Shown: positions 8,036-17,115, counted from the stretch's first letter. The stretch: DNA of 64,000 bases from Achromobacter sp. Bel (GCF_012928505.1 NZ_JABBJN010000016.1:55288-119287); one strand, 5' to 3'. Numbers and translations: made by a program. The notes: generated by a model from the sequence alone, not told the origin.

Positions 8036-8692
8036 TCAAGGATGGGCCTGCGGGCCAAACCATTCGTCGTCAATGGCCAGGAGCATTTGCTCGGGCGTGA
8101 GCTGCCGCGTCATGCGTCCACGCAGCACGTAGCGGTGCTCGAACGACTTCGCGCCATGCGCCATCACCTTGGTTTTGAGGGCCGCGATGTGCTCATCGCC
8201 AAAGTGGCTGTTGAACGTGTTGAACAGCACCACATGCAGGCCGTCGAACCGGTTGTGCTCCACGAAGGCCCAGATCGGCGGCGCTGGGCTGTAGAGCCAC
8301 ACGGGTGAGCCGAGCCAGACGGTATCGAACGGCGTCAGGTCGATGGTGCGCGGGATGATGCCCGGTAGCGATTCAGGCTTCTCCTTGAGCGCATTGGCAT
8401 CCTTGAGCGCATGGGCCAATCCGCCCGTGCCAAGCTGGTAGTCGGGTGCTTCCAGCGTAAACAGTTGCGCTTTGAGCCGTCGAGCTACATGGCGCGCGGC
8501 CAGCGCCGTGTTGCCCGAACGCGAGAAATACACCACTGCTGCACGGGACGCCGTGGGCGGGGAGACATAGGGCTGCTTGCCCGCCAACTGGCGGGCTTGC
8601 CGGCTTTCGATCCAGGTGATGGCGAATAGCCCCAACAAGGCTGCCGCCAGAAGCGCAGCGAGAAAAATGGCCAGGTACTTGAGCATTGCCAT
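8036..8692 (-). CDS. Membrane-anchored flavodoxin-like protein
   Basis: A 218-residue protein with one N-terminal transmembrane segment (about residues 5-24) followed by a flavodoxin-fold domain. The FMN phosphate loop reads VVYFSRSGNTALAARHV near residues 52-68, and a WLGSPVWLYSPAPP loop near residue 127 would contact the flavin ring. It is likely an electron carrier or quinone/flavin reductase held at the inner membrane. ATG 8692 was chosen over a GTG directly before it. It is the fourth gene of the operon and could pass electrons to the Old Yellow Enzyme encoded next, which is inference only. Confidence 0.8.
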   Translation of the reverse strand: MAMLKYLAIFLAALLAAALLGLFAITWIESRQARQLAGKQPYVSPPTASRAAVVYFSRSGNTALAARHVARRLKAQLFTLEAPDYQLGTGGLAHALKDANALKEKPESLPGIIPRTIDLTPFDTVWLGSPVWLYSPAPPIWAFVEHNRFDGLHVVLFNTFNSHFGDEHIAALKTKVMAHGAKSFEHRYVLRGRMTRQLTPEQMLLAIDDEWFGPQAHP

Positions 8693-8699
8693 CACCGAT

Positions 8700-9338
8700 T
8701 CACATGAAGTACGGTTTGTCGCCGTCGCTGTTCGGCTTGTTCACGCCGAGGCTCTCTCCAAGGTGCAGTTCGGGCGATGCGATCACCTTGGCGATCAGAT
8801 CGGCCACGCTCATGCGCGAGACCACGGTGCCCTGGAAGGGCTGGGCCTTGGCGGTTAGCTCGTAGTCCACCTCATCCTCGTCTGTCAGCCAGGCGGGGCG
8901 CACGATGGTGTAGTCCAGCCCCGAGGCCTCAATCAGGTCAGCCGCCCGCCGGAAGGGCTTAAGGTCTTCGCCAATGATGGCGTTGTTCCACTCGCCGAAC
9001 TTGCCGGGCACCTCGTCGTAGATGCCCAGCGACAGCACGAAGACCAAACGTTTGACGCCTGCCGCCTGCATAGCGGCGATGACGGCTTGGGCCTGTTTGT
9101 CCAGGTCTTCGCCAGTGAGATTGGCATAGACGATCTGCTGACCCGCCATGGCGTCCCTAAGCAGCTTTTTGTCCAGCACGTTGCCTATCACCACCTGGGC
9201 GCTGGCGGGCTCCCTACCGGTCAGTTTCTTGGGATCGCGCAGCAGCAGCGTCAGCACGCTATCCGGGCGACTGGCCAGCTCGGGGATGACCAACTGCGCG
9301 ATCTGGCCGGAGGCGCCGAGGATGAGGATGTTTCGCAT
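8700..9338 (-). CDS. NAD(P)-binding NmrA/atypical SDR family protein
   Basis: A 212-residue Rossmann protein. The dinucleotide motif GASGQIAQ is at residues 8-15 and is followed by the SDR_a5/NmrA pattern (LLLRDPKKL, then VIGNVLD, then LVFVLSLGIYDEVPG). The usual YxxxK catalytic pair is not obvious, so it may bind NADPH or act as an epimerase or reductase of unknown substrate. The ATG overlaps the stop of the upstream hydrolase (TGATG), which argues for coupling. Such proteins often occur with quinone or ene reductases. Confidence 0.82.
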   Translation of the reverse strand: MRNILILGASGQIAQLVIPELASRPDSVLTLLLRDPKKLTGREPASAQVVIGNVLDKKLLRDAMAGQQIVYANLTGEDLDKQAQAVIAAMQAAGVKRLVFVLSLGIYDEVPGKFGEWNNAIIGEDLKPFRRAADLIEASGLDYTIVRPAWLTDEDEVDYELTAKAQPFQGTVVSRMSVADLIAKVIASPELHLGESLGVNKPNSDGDKPYFM

Positions 9339-10267
9339 CACAGCGTCTCCTTGAAGAACGGCACCACCTTGGCCATGGCGATGGCCACTGGCTCGGGCTT
9401 GTCGTACAGGTCATAGTGCGACCAGCCTTCGGCGACAACGATGTGCTTGTCCGTCGAGGCGGCACGGCTGTAGATTTCCCAGCCGTCGCGGAATGCCCCG
9501 AAACCACCCGGCTTGTCGCCGATCACCACCATCAGAGGCTGGGTCAGCAGCACTTCGGCGTGCAAGAAAGCGTCCCAACCCATCGCCGCACCGCTGAACG
9601 ACATAAGCTGGCTGGTGGCGCCATTGGGCTGCTGGCCGCGGGCGGTCTTGTAGTAGTCGGTGGCCTCCAGCACATCGATGTCGGTGATGCCGGCCTGCTG
9701 GGCGGCACCCACCGAATCCGGCAGTAGGTTCGCCGCATCCCGGGAGGCACCCTGGGCCTGGGCCGTGCGCATCTGCGCAATATTGGCGGCCAATTCGCGC
9801 GGCTTGAACTGTGCAAAGCCTTCACGGATCAGACGGCCGTAGTTCACGCCCGTGATCGACACCAGCGCCTTCAAGCGGTGATCGGTGATGCCGGCATGGA
9901 CCGTGTAGGCACCGCCGCCGCACACACCGATGGCGCCGATGCGCTCGGCATCCACATAGGGCAACGATTGCAGGTAGTCCACCGCAAAGCGAATGTCGGA
10001 AACGCGGATGGCCGGGTCTTCGATGAAGCGCGGCGTGCCGCCGCTGGCACCCTGGAAACTGGCGTCATGCACCAGCACGACGAAGCCGGCATCGGCCAGT
10101 CCCTTGGCGTAGATGTTGCCGGCAGTCTGCTCCTTGCAGCTGCCAATGGGATGCGTGCTGACGATGGCGGGATACTTCTTGCCCTCGTCAAAGCCGGGAG
10201 GCAGGTGGATGTCGGCGGCAGTTTGCCAGCCCAGGTTCTGGTAGGCAACGGTTCGGATGGTAGTCAT
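9338..10267 (-). CDS. Alpha/beta hydrolase with cysteine nucleophile elbow (dienelactone hydrolase-like)
   Basis: A 309-residue alpha/beta hydrolase. The nucleophile elbow is GVCGG (C116), which has cysteine in place of serine as in dienelactone hydrolases. A likely catalytic histidine is in GWSHYDLYD near residue 290. The start at 10267 has AAGGAGTTTTC just upstream. It is a diverged paralogue of the next gene (10327-11244); both share KKYPA, a KEQTAG segment and the SHYDLYD/DHMDLYD ending. Members of this YcjY-like group act on esters or lactones, but no substrate is established. Confidence 0.85.
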   Translation of the reverse strand: MTTIRTVAYQNLGWQTAADIHLPPGFDEGKKYPAIVSTHPIGSCKEQTAGNIYAKGLADAGFVVLVHDASFQGASGGTPRFIEDPAIRVSDIRFAVDYLQSLPYVDAERIGAIGVCGGGAYTVHAGITDHRLKALVSITGVNYGRLIREGFAQFKPRELAANIAQMRTAQAQGASRDAANLLPDSVGAAQQAGITDIDVLEATDYYKTARGQQPNGATSQLMSFSGAAMGWDAFLHAEVLLTQPLMVVIGDKPGGFGAFRDGWEIYSRAASTDKHIVVAEGWSHYDLYDKPEPVAIAMAKVVPFFKETL

Positions 10268-10326
10268 GATGAAAACTCCTTGAAGGTGGGGCGGGCTCCG
10301 CCCCTTGCCAGGTGGGGTGCAGCGGC

Positions 10327-11244
10327 TTACTTCAGCTTGGCCAGGAAGAACGGAGCCAGCTTCGAGACCGCCTCGTCCACGTACTGGGGCACGTCGTACA
10401 GATCCATGTGGTCGGCGCCTTCGACAACGTGCAGCGTTTTGTCGGTGCTGGCGGCGCGGGCGATCAGGTCGTCGCTCATCCACTTGCTGCCGGCCTTGCT
10501 GCCGGCGACGGCCAAGATGGGCTGGGTCAGGAAAGCCTCGGCCTTGTTGTAGGCGTCGTAGGTGATGATTTGTGTGAGGTTGCGTGCCAGGGTGAAGCCG
10601 GGCGCGTTGGGGTGTTCGCAACGGGGGGTGTGGTAATACTCCCAGGCGCCACGCAGTTCGGGGTTAGGCGCGTCTTCTTCCTTTAACGGGGCCAGCGGTA
10701 TGGTGGCCATGTCGTCATTGCTGGCGTCGGCTGTGCGCGCCGCCGAGCCGGCGTCAAGGTAAGGCAGCGCATCGGCGTCCTTGACCGTGTTCTCCCAGCC
10801 GTTGCGGAACATCTGACCAATATTCACGGCGCTCACCATGGCCAGGGCCTTGATGCGGCGATCGTTGATGGCAGCGTTGGCGCTATAGCCCGCGCCGGCG
10901 CAGATGCCCATGGCACCGATGTTGGCTTGATCCACATAGGGCAGCGTGGTCAGGTAGTCGATGACGGCACTAACGTCCTCGGTGCTGATGTAGGGATTCT
11001 CCAGCTGGCGCGGCTCGCCGGTGCTCTCACCCTGGTAGGAGCGGTCAAAGGCGATGGCGATCAGGCCGTTCTCGGCCAGTTTCTTGGCATAGAGACCTGC
11101 GGTCTGCTCCTTCACGCCGCCGCCGGGGTGGGAAACGACGACGGCCGGGTACTTTTTGGAGTCATCGAAGCCGGCAGGGAAATTGATGATGGCGGCCATG
11201 GTGATGCCTTGGCCGTTGAGGTTTTTGAACGAGACGTTGGGCAT
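10327..11244 (-). CDS. Alpha/beta hydrolase, paralogue of downstream gene
   Basis: A 305-residue alpha/beta hydrolase and the promoter-proximal gene of the five-gene operon. The nucleophile elbow is GICAG (C115), again cysteine, and the putative catalytic histidine lies in GADHMDLYD near residue 285. It lacks a signal peptide and should be cytoplasmic. The 59-base gap to the paralogue contains no terminator that I can see. Duplication within one operon suggests two related ester or lactone substrates, or two steps of one pathway. Confidence 0.85.
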   Translation of the reverse strand: MPNVSFKNLNGQGITMAAIINFPAGFDDSKKYPAVVVSHPGGGVKEQTAGLYAKKLAENGLIAIAFDRSYQGESTGEPRQLENPYISTEDVSAVIDYLTTLPYVDQANIGAMGICAGAGYSANAAINDRRIKALAMVSAVNIGQMFRNGWENTVKDADALPYLDAGSAARTADASNDDMATIPLAPLKEEDAPNPELRGAWEYYHTPRCEHPNAPGFTLARNLTQIITYDAYNKAEAFLTQPILAVAGSKAGSKWMSDDLIARAASTDKTLHVVEGADHMDLYDVPQYVDEAVSKLAPFFLAKLK

Positions 11245-11352
11245 GCGGTTCTCCAGTCAGGGATGAAAAATCGTGGTCAGACGACAAGCGACTGGAATCA
11301 ATGGTAAGGACGTCATTGAGTAAGATAAACAGGCTTTCAAATACATAAATGG

Positions 11353-11365
11353 TTAGTTAGACTAA
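11353..11365. promoter_or_regulatory. Candidate LysR box
   Basis: TTAGTTAGACTAA is a 4-5-4 palindrome with T-N11-A form, five bases before the LysR start and inside the divergent promoter region 11245-11369. It fits autoregulation and control of the five-gene operon. Confidence 0.5.
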
Positions 11366-11369
11366 ACAA

Positions 11370-12311
11370 ATGCCCATTGAGCCTTCCCTCATTTCTTCCC
11401 TCACTTGGTTCGCCCACATCGCCAGAAATCGGAGCTTCACTAAGGCTGCGACGGAGATGGAAGTGACGCGCGCCGCGCTGTCCCAGCACCTCAAGGGGCT
11501 GGAACAGCGCCTGAACGTGCGGCTGCTCAACCGCACGACGCGGGATATGTCGCTGACGGAAGAAGGCCGGCGCCTGCTGGATGTGCTGCAACCTGCGCTT
11601 ACGGCCATCGAGCGGGCCGTGGCGGAATTGGGCGAAGCGCATGCCGAACCATCGGGATTGATCCGCATGAGTTCTTCGCGCATCGCAGCGCGGCTTCTAA
11701 TCGAACCGCACCTGGGCGAACTTCTGGCGCGCTACCCAAAGCTGCGACTGGAATTGGTAATGGACGACGGTTTCACCAACATCGTGGCCGAGGGGTTGGA
11801 TGCCGGTTTACGCTTGGGTGAGAGCCTGGACGAAGGGGTGGTGGCGGTGCCGGTCACGCCGCAGCTTCAGTACGCCATCGTCGGCTCGCCCGCGTACTTC
11901 GAGCGTCATGGCAAGCCCGAGACGCCGGCTGACCTGATGCAGCACAACTGCCTGGCCTACCGCTTTACCTCCAGTGGAACCATCGACCGCTGGTCGTTTA
12001 CCTCGCCGGGCGCCGAAAGACGCACGGTGGTATTCGAACCACAAGGAAATGCTGTATTCAACGACGACGACAGCATGCTGCGCGCGGCGCTACAAGGAGT
12101 TGGGCTGGTGCAACACATCGATCTTTGTGTGCGCCAGCACTTGGTGCACGGTTCGCTTATACGGGTGCTAGGCCCCTGGTGCAAACCTTTCCCGGGATTC
12201 TTCCTCTATGTGCCCTCCCGGGCGCAGATGCCGGCCAAAATTCGGGCGTTGATGAATTTCCTGGTCGAGAAGCGGGAGCAGTTTGCTCGGCAAACGGGCG
12301 CTGCGAAATGA
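11370..12311 (+). CDS. LysR-family transcriptional regulator
   Basis: A 313-residue LysR protein. The N-terminal winged helix-turn-helix is at residues 10-65 (SFTKAATEMEVTRAALSQHLKGLE), followed by the co-inducer domain with the CrgA-like DAGLRLGE segment near residue 148. It is divergent from the operon 11244-6820 with 125 bases between starts. By the usual LysR rule it should activate that operon in response to a pathway metabolite. The inducer is not visible. Confidence 0.9.
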   Translation: MPIEPSLISSLTWFAHIARNRSFTKAATEMEVTRAALSQHLKGLEQRLNVRLLNRTTRDMSLTEEGRRLLDVLQPALTAIERAVAELGEAHAEPSGLIRMSSSRIAARLLIEPHLGELLARYPKLRLELVMDDGFTNIVAEGLDAGLRLGESLDEGVVAVPVTPQLQYAIVGSPAYFERHGKPETPADLMQHNCLAYRFTSSGTIDRWSFTSPGAERRTVVFEPQGNAVFNDDDSMLRAALQGVGLVQHIDLCVRQHLVHGSLIRVLGPWCKPFPGFFLYVPSRAQMPAKIRALMNFLVEKREQFARQTGAAK

Positions 12312-12328
12312 GAGGCCTCATTCTTTGC

Positions 12329-12423
12329 TGTCGAAACTCGGTGAAGGAGCGAAGTCGATGCCATTTAAATCAAACATCCAGCTAGATTCGCTTATTCACT
12401 TTGCTCGTCTTGGTTCGCTCTTG
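12329..12423 (+). repeat. IS-end-like repeat, degenerate copy
   Basis: It begins TGTCGAAACTCGGTGAAGG and shares the order of blocks with the copy at 12735: gaagg, then catttaaa, then ttattcacttt, then cttggttc. It lies 18 bases after the LysR stop. Divergence from the 12735 copy indicates an older insertion. Confidence 0.5.
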
Positions 12424-12660
12424 CCACATGGACGTTGCCCATCACGCGTCCGATATCACCACGTCACGGCAGCAATGAATCGCAAACGGTCAGGATAGCG
12501 CCGCCTCGGCCCCTAGGGGTACCCAGTGGAGGACCGTCAGTCACCGGCTATGGTGCGGAAATCACTGGCATGACTTAATTGGAAGGCGTACCCAGGCCTG
12601 CCTTCCCGATCATCGCCACTGCCACTTGAACCATCCGCTATGGCTCGATTTTGTTCAATT

Positions 12661-12863
12661 TCCAAGTTGAATGAATCGTTATCGGCATTTCCCCGACTTC
12701 AATGAACCAAAAGTCCATCCGAAAGCTCGTCTGGTGTCGAAGTTCATTGAAGGAACACCTTGACGTCATTTAAAACAAAGACTTTGCGGATATTGGTTCA
12801 TCCACTTTGGTGTTCTTGGTTCATTGAACTTAGTGTTTTTTCTCAGAAAATTCATTGAACTTA
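12661..12863. repeat. Cluster of IS21-like multiple terminal repeats
   Basis: Copies in both orientations lie close together: TCCAAGTTGAATGAAT at 12661, CTTCAATGAACC at 12698, TGTCGAAGTTCATTGAAGG at 12735-12753, GGTTCATCCACTTTGG near 12796, GGTTCATTGAACTTA at 12818 and TTCATTGAACTTA at 12851. Spaced repeats of this kind next to a TG..CA-type tip are typical of IS21-family ends. No istA or istB gene is present. Confidence 0.55.
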
Positions 12864-13237
12864 GGTGCCGCTTTGTTCCGTCACATCCAAAGCGGACCTC
12901 CCTCCCTGATCACAGACCATTCGGACAGCAACAAGCCAAGCAACTGGCCACCGACTGCTATCGGCCACAAAGTGTCACTCGGCCGAATCGTTGCTAGGAC
13001 ATTTAGGTGTCAGCCACTCCGAAGAAACGGTCGTTCGAATGGTTGCCTAGCGAGTCGCATGAGGGCATTCGGGATGTTTGGCGCGCCACGATAACAGCAG
13101 CGATATCCACTTCGCCTATTCGGCATCAGGTGGGCCTTCGTCGCCGCGGGCACCTAAAAGCCGATCGGGTGACGACAGCTCGGGCGCTGACAAGTCTAGG
13201 TTGGTAACATATGCTGCGACGCGTCTTTGTCTTGATC

Positions 13238-14617
13238 CTACTTGTCCAACCCTGCCATCAAGACGTACTTCACCTCGACGTACTCCTCGATCCCGTAATA
13301 GCTGCCTTCGCGGCCGTAGCCCGAGTGCTTGATGCCTCCAAATGGAATCGATGCGGTGCCGACCGAGCCCGAGTTCAGGATCACCATGCCGGCTTCGATG
13401 TTCCTGGACAGCCGAAACGCACGCGCCAGATCGCGCGTGAAAGCGTACGCCACCAATCCATATTCAGAATGGTTGGCGCGCGCGACGACATCGTCTTCGG
13501 TGTGGAACCGATACACCGCAAATACCGGCCCGAAGATTTCGGTATGCGCGACGCGCATGTCATCGGTCAGGCCGACCAGCACCGTCGGCTCGTAGAACAG
13601 CCCGCCTCTCGAATGGGGCTTCCCCCCCAGCACCACCTGCGCGCCGGCGCGTTTGGCGTCATCGACGAGTTCAGCCACCTTATCGATGCCCGCCTGGTTG
13701 ATCAATGGCCCTACAACGAACTCCTCCTGCATGCCTTGGTCGACCCGGATGCGGGCAACTTTCTCGACAACCGCCGCGACAAAGCGGTCGTGGATGGCAT
13801 CCTGAACATAGATGCGGTTGGGCGAAATGCAGACCTGGCCTGAATTACGCAGTTTGGCAGCGACCAGGCTGGTCGCCGCAGCTTCGATGCTGGCGTCGTC
13901 GAAGACGATGAAGGGAGCATTGCCACCCAGTTCCAGCGTCATCTTTTTCAGATCGTTGCCGCAAGCGGCAGCCAGCATTTTGCCAACGGCGGTAGAGCCG
14001 GTGAACGAGATCTTGCGGATACGCGACTCGCCGATGAACAGTTCGCCGATCTCTTTCGGATTGCCGGTCACCATCTCGAACACGCCCTCCGGGATACCGG
14101 CCTTGCGGGCGTACTCCAGCATTTTGTACGCCGTCAACGGCGTCAGTTCGGACGGTTTGATGATCATGGTGCAACCGGCCGCCAGCGCAGTGGCGATCTT
14201 GCGGGCGATCATCATGAACGGGAAATTCCACGGCGTAATGGCCGCGGTCGGGCCGGCAGGCTCCTTGAACACAAGGACTTCGGCGCCGGCGGCGTGCGAC
14301 GGAACCGTGTCGCCGTACACGCGCTTGGCTTCTTCGGCATACCATTCGATGAAACCCAGCCCGTAGTCGATTTCGCCCAAGGCTTCGGACAGGCATTTTC
14401 CGTTTTCCCTGACCATGATCTCGGCGAACACGCGCTTGTCTGCGCGGATCAGTTCAAACCAGCGGCGCAGCAGGTCGCCGCGCTCCTTGGCAAGTTTGCG
14501 TGACCACAGGGGGAAGGCGTTGCAGGTCCGATCAATGGCGGCCTGGACATCGGCTGCGCCAAGTTCGGGCGCTTCGCCTACAACGGCGCCGTCAGCGGGG
14601 TTGAATACTTTGATCAT
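13238..14617 (-). CDS. NAD(P)-dependent aldehyde dehydrogenase (succinate-semialdehyde dehydrogenase-like)
   Basis: A 459-residue aldehyde dehydrogenase. Catalytic residues are E229 in LELGG and C263 in NSGQVCISPNR, with N131 in TPWNFP completing the oxyanion site. The pattern ISFTGSTAVGK and NSGQVC resembles the GabD/succinate-semialdehyde group, although it is slightly shorter than the usual 480. It is divergent from the AraC regulator at 14795, which probably controls it. It stands alone with no other catabolic gene, so the true aldehyde is unknown. Confidence 0.88.
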   Translation of the reverse strand: MIKVFNPADGAVVGEAPELGAADVQAAIDRTCNAFPLWSRKLAKERGDLLRRWFELIRADKRVFAEIMVRENGKCLSEALGEIDYGLGFIEWYAEEAKRVYGDTVPSHAAGAEVLVFKEPAGPTAAITPWNFPFMMIARKIATALAAGCTMIIKPSELTPLTAYKMLEYARKAGIPEGVFEMVTGNPKEIGELFIGESRIRKISFTGSTAVGKMLAAACGNDLKKMTLELGGNAPFIVFDDASIEAAATSLVAAKLRNSGQVCISPNRIYVQDAIHDRFVAAVVEKVARIRVDQGMQEEFVVGPLINQAGIDKVAELVDDAKRAGAQVVLGGKPHSRGGLFYEPTVLVGLTDDMRVAHTEIFGPVFAVYRFHTEDDVVARANHSEYGLVAYAFTRDLARAFRLSRNIEAGMVILNSGSVGTASIPFGGIKHSGYGREGSYYGIEEYVEVKYVLMAGLDK

Positions 14618-14794
14618 GATAGGTGTCGTCCTGTCGGGTTGAGGGATGCCTGAGGCATGGATGTAATGCTAGGATTCCCGAAGCGATAGTTCGATGGCCT
14701 CTGGTCTTTGTTTATTGCCTAAAACTATTGGGCCGAATATTCATGGACCATTCATGGCAATCTGTTCACCCTGTACCCCGATCAGACCGACACC

Positions 14795-15754
14795 ATGTCC
14801 GAACGCCCCGAACCCGATGACCCGCTGGCCTCCGTGCGCCAGCAGATGGCCCGTCTGCTTGGCGAACTGGCGCCCACCGAGGGCTACAACCTGACGGTGC
14901 TGGAAGACGTGCGGCTGCTGCGCTCCAACCGCCCGCTGAAGTCCGTTCCCGTGCTGTACGACCCCGGTATCGTGATCGTGTGCCAGGGCACGAAGCGGGG
15001 CTTTTTCGGTGGGCAGACCTACCTGTACGATGCGCAGCAATGCTTGGTCGTATCGGTGCCGGTGCCTTTCACGATGGAAACGGACGCAAGCGAAGCCGAG
15101 CCGTTGCTGGCCCTATACATGCATCTGGACTTCAAACTGGCGGCCGACCTCATGCTGCAAATCGACCAGTTGGGCGGTTTTGTGGCGGCCGAGCCGAAAG
15201 GCATGATCTCCAGCCCCATGGATCCGCCATTGACCGATTCCGTGTTGCGCCTGTTGCAAGCACTTGGCCAGCCTATGGAAGCGCAGATCCTGGGGCCGGC
15301 TCTGGTGCGCGAAATCTATTTTCGTATCCTGACCGGGGCACAGGGGCCGGCGATGCGGGCGGCTCTGGCCATGCAGGGCCAGTTCGGCAAAGTGGTCCGG
15401 GCATTGCGCCGGATTCACGCCGCGTTCAAGGAAGACCTGACCGTGGACCAGCTGGCGCGGGAAGCCGGCATGAGCGTGCCGGCGTTCCACGTCCATTTCA
15501 AAGCAGTGACCAGCACTTCGCCCATGCAATATCTGAAATCCACGCGCCTACACCATGCGCGGCTCCTGATGGTGCGCAACTCAATAACGGCCGCCGCAGC
15601 CAGCGCCGACGTCGGTTATGAAAGCCCATCCCAGTTCAGCAGGGAGTTCAAACGCCTGTTCGGACGCAGCCCGGTCGAAGAGGTGAACCGGATGCGGGCG
15701 GACTTTGCCGTGCCACCGCCCTTTGCCGCCTCGGCGTACGTCTCGTCGCACTGA
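14795..15754 (+). CDS. AraC-family transcriptional regulator
   Basis: A 319-residue regulator with an N-terminal AraC_N (cupin-like) domain (about 20-180) and a C-terminal double helix-turn-helix (about 205-300). The recognisable elements are QLAREAGMSVPAFHVHFK and the signature DVGYESPSQFSREFKRLFGRSP. The start ATG at 14795 leaves 177 bases to the divergent aldehyde dehydrogenase. The stop is followed three bases later by a TGTCGAA tip of the repeat family, so the C-terminal tail beyond about residue 305 could have been altered by insertion. Confidence 0.9.
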   Translation: MSERPEPDDPLASVRQQMARLLGELAPTEGYNLTVLEDVRLLRSNRPLKSVPVLYDPGIVIVCQGTKRGFFGGQTYLYDAQQCLVVSVPVPFTMETDASEAEPLLALYMHLDFKLAADLMLQIDQLGGFVAAEPKGMISSPMDPPLTDSVLRLLQALGQPMEAQILGPALVREIYFRILTGAQGPAMRAALAMQGQFGKVVRALRRIHAAFKEDLTVDQLAREAGMSVPAFHVHFKAVTSTSPMQYLKSTRLHHARLLMVRNSITAAAASADVGYESPSQFSREFKRLFGRSPVEEVNRMRADFAVPPPFAASAYVSSH

Positions 15755-15766
15755 AGGTGTCGAAGT

Positions 15767-16015
15767 TCATTGAAGGTGGAAAGTCCCGGAGCTCGGAACA
15801 GTAGCGCCGTAGCATCGCGCAAGTAGGTCTGCGCGAGCCGACTCCAGAATGGCGCGCCCATGCACATGCGTCACCGCGTTCGGCACGATGTTCAAGAAGG
15901 CGCTGGCCAAGGTATGGATATGCAAGGAATGATCTGTTAAGTCCGCAGCCAATTGCCAACCGATGTCGCCACCCGCAATGCGGGTTGCGACTGGCGCGGA
16001 ACACTGCCAATTCAC
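15767..16015 (-). CDS. Unrecognised small protein, probably truncated by element end
   Basis: An 82-residue frame with a GTG start three bases after the stop of the reductase gene, so it would be co-translated. I do not recognise a domain. Its codons look protein-like up to the end, where the last residues (TFHLQ) and the stop are formed by the IS-like tip CTTCAATGA. The original protein was therefore probably longer and was cut by the insertion. It could also be a chance frame. Confidence 0.35.
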   Translation of the reverse strand: MNWQCSAPVATRIAGGDIGWQLAADLTDHSLHIHTLASAFLNIVPNAVTHVHGRAILESARADLLARCYGATVPSSGTFHLQ

Positions 16016-16018
16016 GCC

Positions 16019-17005
16019 TCATGCCACGTCCACCACGATTTTCCCCCTCGCGGTTGCATTCGAGATAGCTTCGTAGGCAACTTCCGCGGAACGCAGGTCG
16101 AACCGCCGGGGATCGAGATTCGGCATGAGCTTGCCGGCTTCGACCAGCCATGTTGCCTCGCGGAGCATCGCGCCGTGGTGAGCGCGATACTGGCCTGTGA
16201 GCAGCGGATACAGGGTGAATATTCCAGAATAAGTGGCCTCGCGGAACGACAGCGGCGCCAACGCATGCGTGCCCCACCCCAGCGCGCTGACGACATGCCC
16301 AAAGTGCTTCACCGCGGCAAATGCAGCATCAAGCGATGGACCGCCCACGGTGTCAACGACAAGATCGAAGCCAGCGCCTTGCGTGAACGAAGCCACATAC
16401 GTTTCGACTGACTGGGATTGGTAGTCGATGGGCGTTGCCCCGAGGCGCGCAACAAGATCGTGGTCACGCAAACCAGCCGTGGCGAAAACGCGGGCGCCCA
16501 GCGCACGCGCCAGTTGCACCGACACATGACCGACACCCCCCGCGCCACCTTGCACCAACACAGTTTGACCGGCCTGCAAACGCGCGCGGTCGACGAGGCC
16601 CGAGTATGACGTGATAAACGCAAGGGGCAGCGCCGCGGCTTCACGCATCGAGAGGTTTACCGGCTTGATGGCAAGCAGGTCCGCATCCACGACCGCATAT
16701 TGGGCCAGAGAACCCTGGATGCCGCCGACTCCTCCCGTCATGCCGTAGACCTCGTCACTGACGCGAAAATTGGACACGCCGGGGCCGACCGCATCGACCA
16801 CGCCGGCCATGTCTATGCCCAGCACCAACGGCAGTGGATGCTTTGCGTGCGCGGCGCTGCCGGCGCGAATCTTGGTATCCAGCGGATTCAGGCCACTTGC
16901 GACGATGCGCACGCGCACTTGCCCGTGGGCCGGTTGCGGCATGGGAATTTCGGTCAACTCAAGTGGACCGTTATGACGGTTTAGAACGAGCGCCTGCATG
17001 GTCAT
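16019..17005 (-). CDS. Medium-chain dehydrogenase/reductase, quinone oxidoreductase-like
   Basis: A 328-residue MDR protein. It has a GroES-like N-terminal domain (LDTKIRAG, then GIDMAGVVDAVGPGV near residue 65) and a Rossmann domain with the NADPH motif GGAGGVGHVSVQLARALGA near residues 144-162. The structural-zinc cysteines are absent, which points to a zinc-free quinone or enone reductase. The start (ATG ACC ATG) follows TAAGGAG. It is divergent from the LysR at 17116. The likely role is NADPH-dependent reduction of quinones or reactive enones, with the LysR as sensor. Confidence 0.88.
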   Translation of the reverse strand: MTMQALVLNRHNGPLELTEIPMPQPAHGQVRVRIVASGLNPLDTKIRAGSAAHAKHPLPLVLGIDMAGVVDAVGPGVSNFRVSDEVYGMTGGVGGIQGSLAQYAVVDADLLAIKPVNLSMREAAALPLAFITSYSGLVDRARLQAGQTVLVQGGAGGVGHVSVQLARALGARVFATAGLRDHDLVARLGATPIDYQSQSVETYVASFTQGAGFDLVVDTVGGPSLDAAFAAVKHFGHVVSALGWGTHALAPLSFREATYSGIFTLYPLLTGQYRAHHGAMLREATWLVEAGKLMPNLDPRRFDLRSAEVAYEAISNATARGKIVVDVA

Positions 17006-17078
17006 GATCAACTCCTTAAGGGGATCTGGCCCGTCAAATGACCGATCAATGCAGTCATCATTGGCTATGCTATAACGC

Positions 17079-17092
17079 ATGTAAATCTACAT
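17079..17092. promoter_or_regulatory. Candidate LysR operator
   Basis: ATGTAAATCTACAT is a perfect 5-4-5 palindrome in the 110 bases between the divergent reductase and LysR genes. It is placed where a LysR recognition site is expected. Confidence 0.45.
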
Positions 17093-17115
17093 TTTTGCAC
17101 TGCCACTAAACATAA

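Larger units (their letters stand above)
12312..13237. other. Repeat-rich intergenic region
   Basis: This 926-base stretch has no supported gene. It is filled with diverged copies of the TGTCGAA/TTCATTGAACTT motif, including a pair of about 95-base copies at 12329 and 12735 and several shorter ones to 12863. Small open frames at 12855-13094 and 13007-13207 have no domain and lack conserved starts. The region looks like several insertion-element ends stacked and decayed. Confidence 0.65.

Noticed and set aside
12855..13207. Two overlapping small plus-strand frames in the repeat region
   Set aside because: No recognisable domain, no ribosome site, and the first begins inside an IS-end motif.
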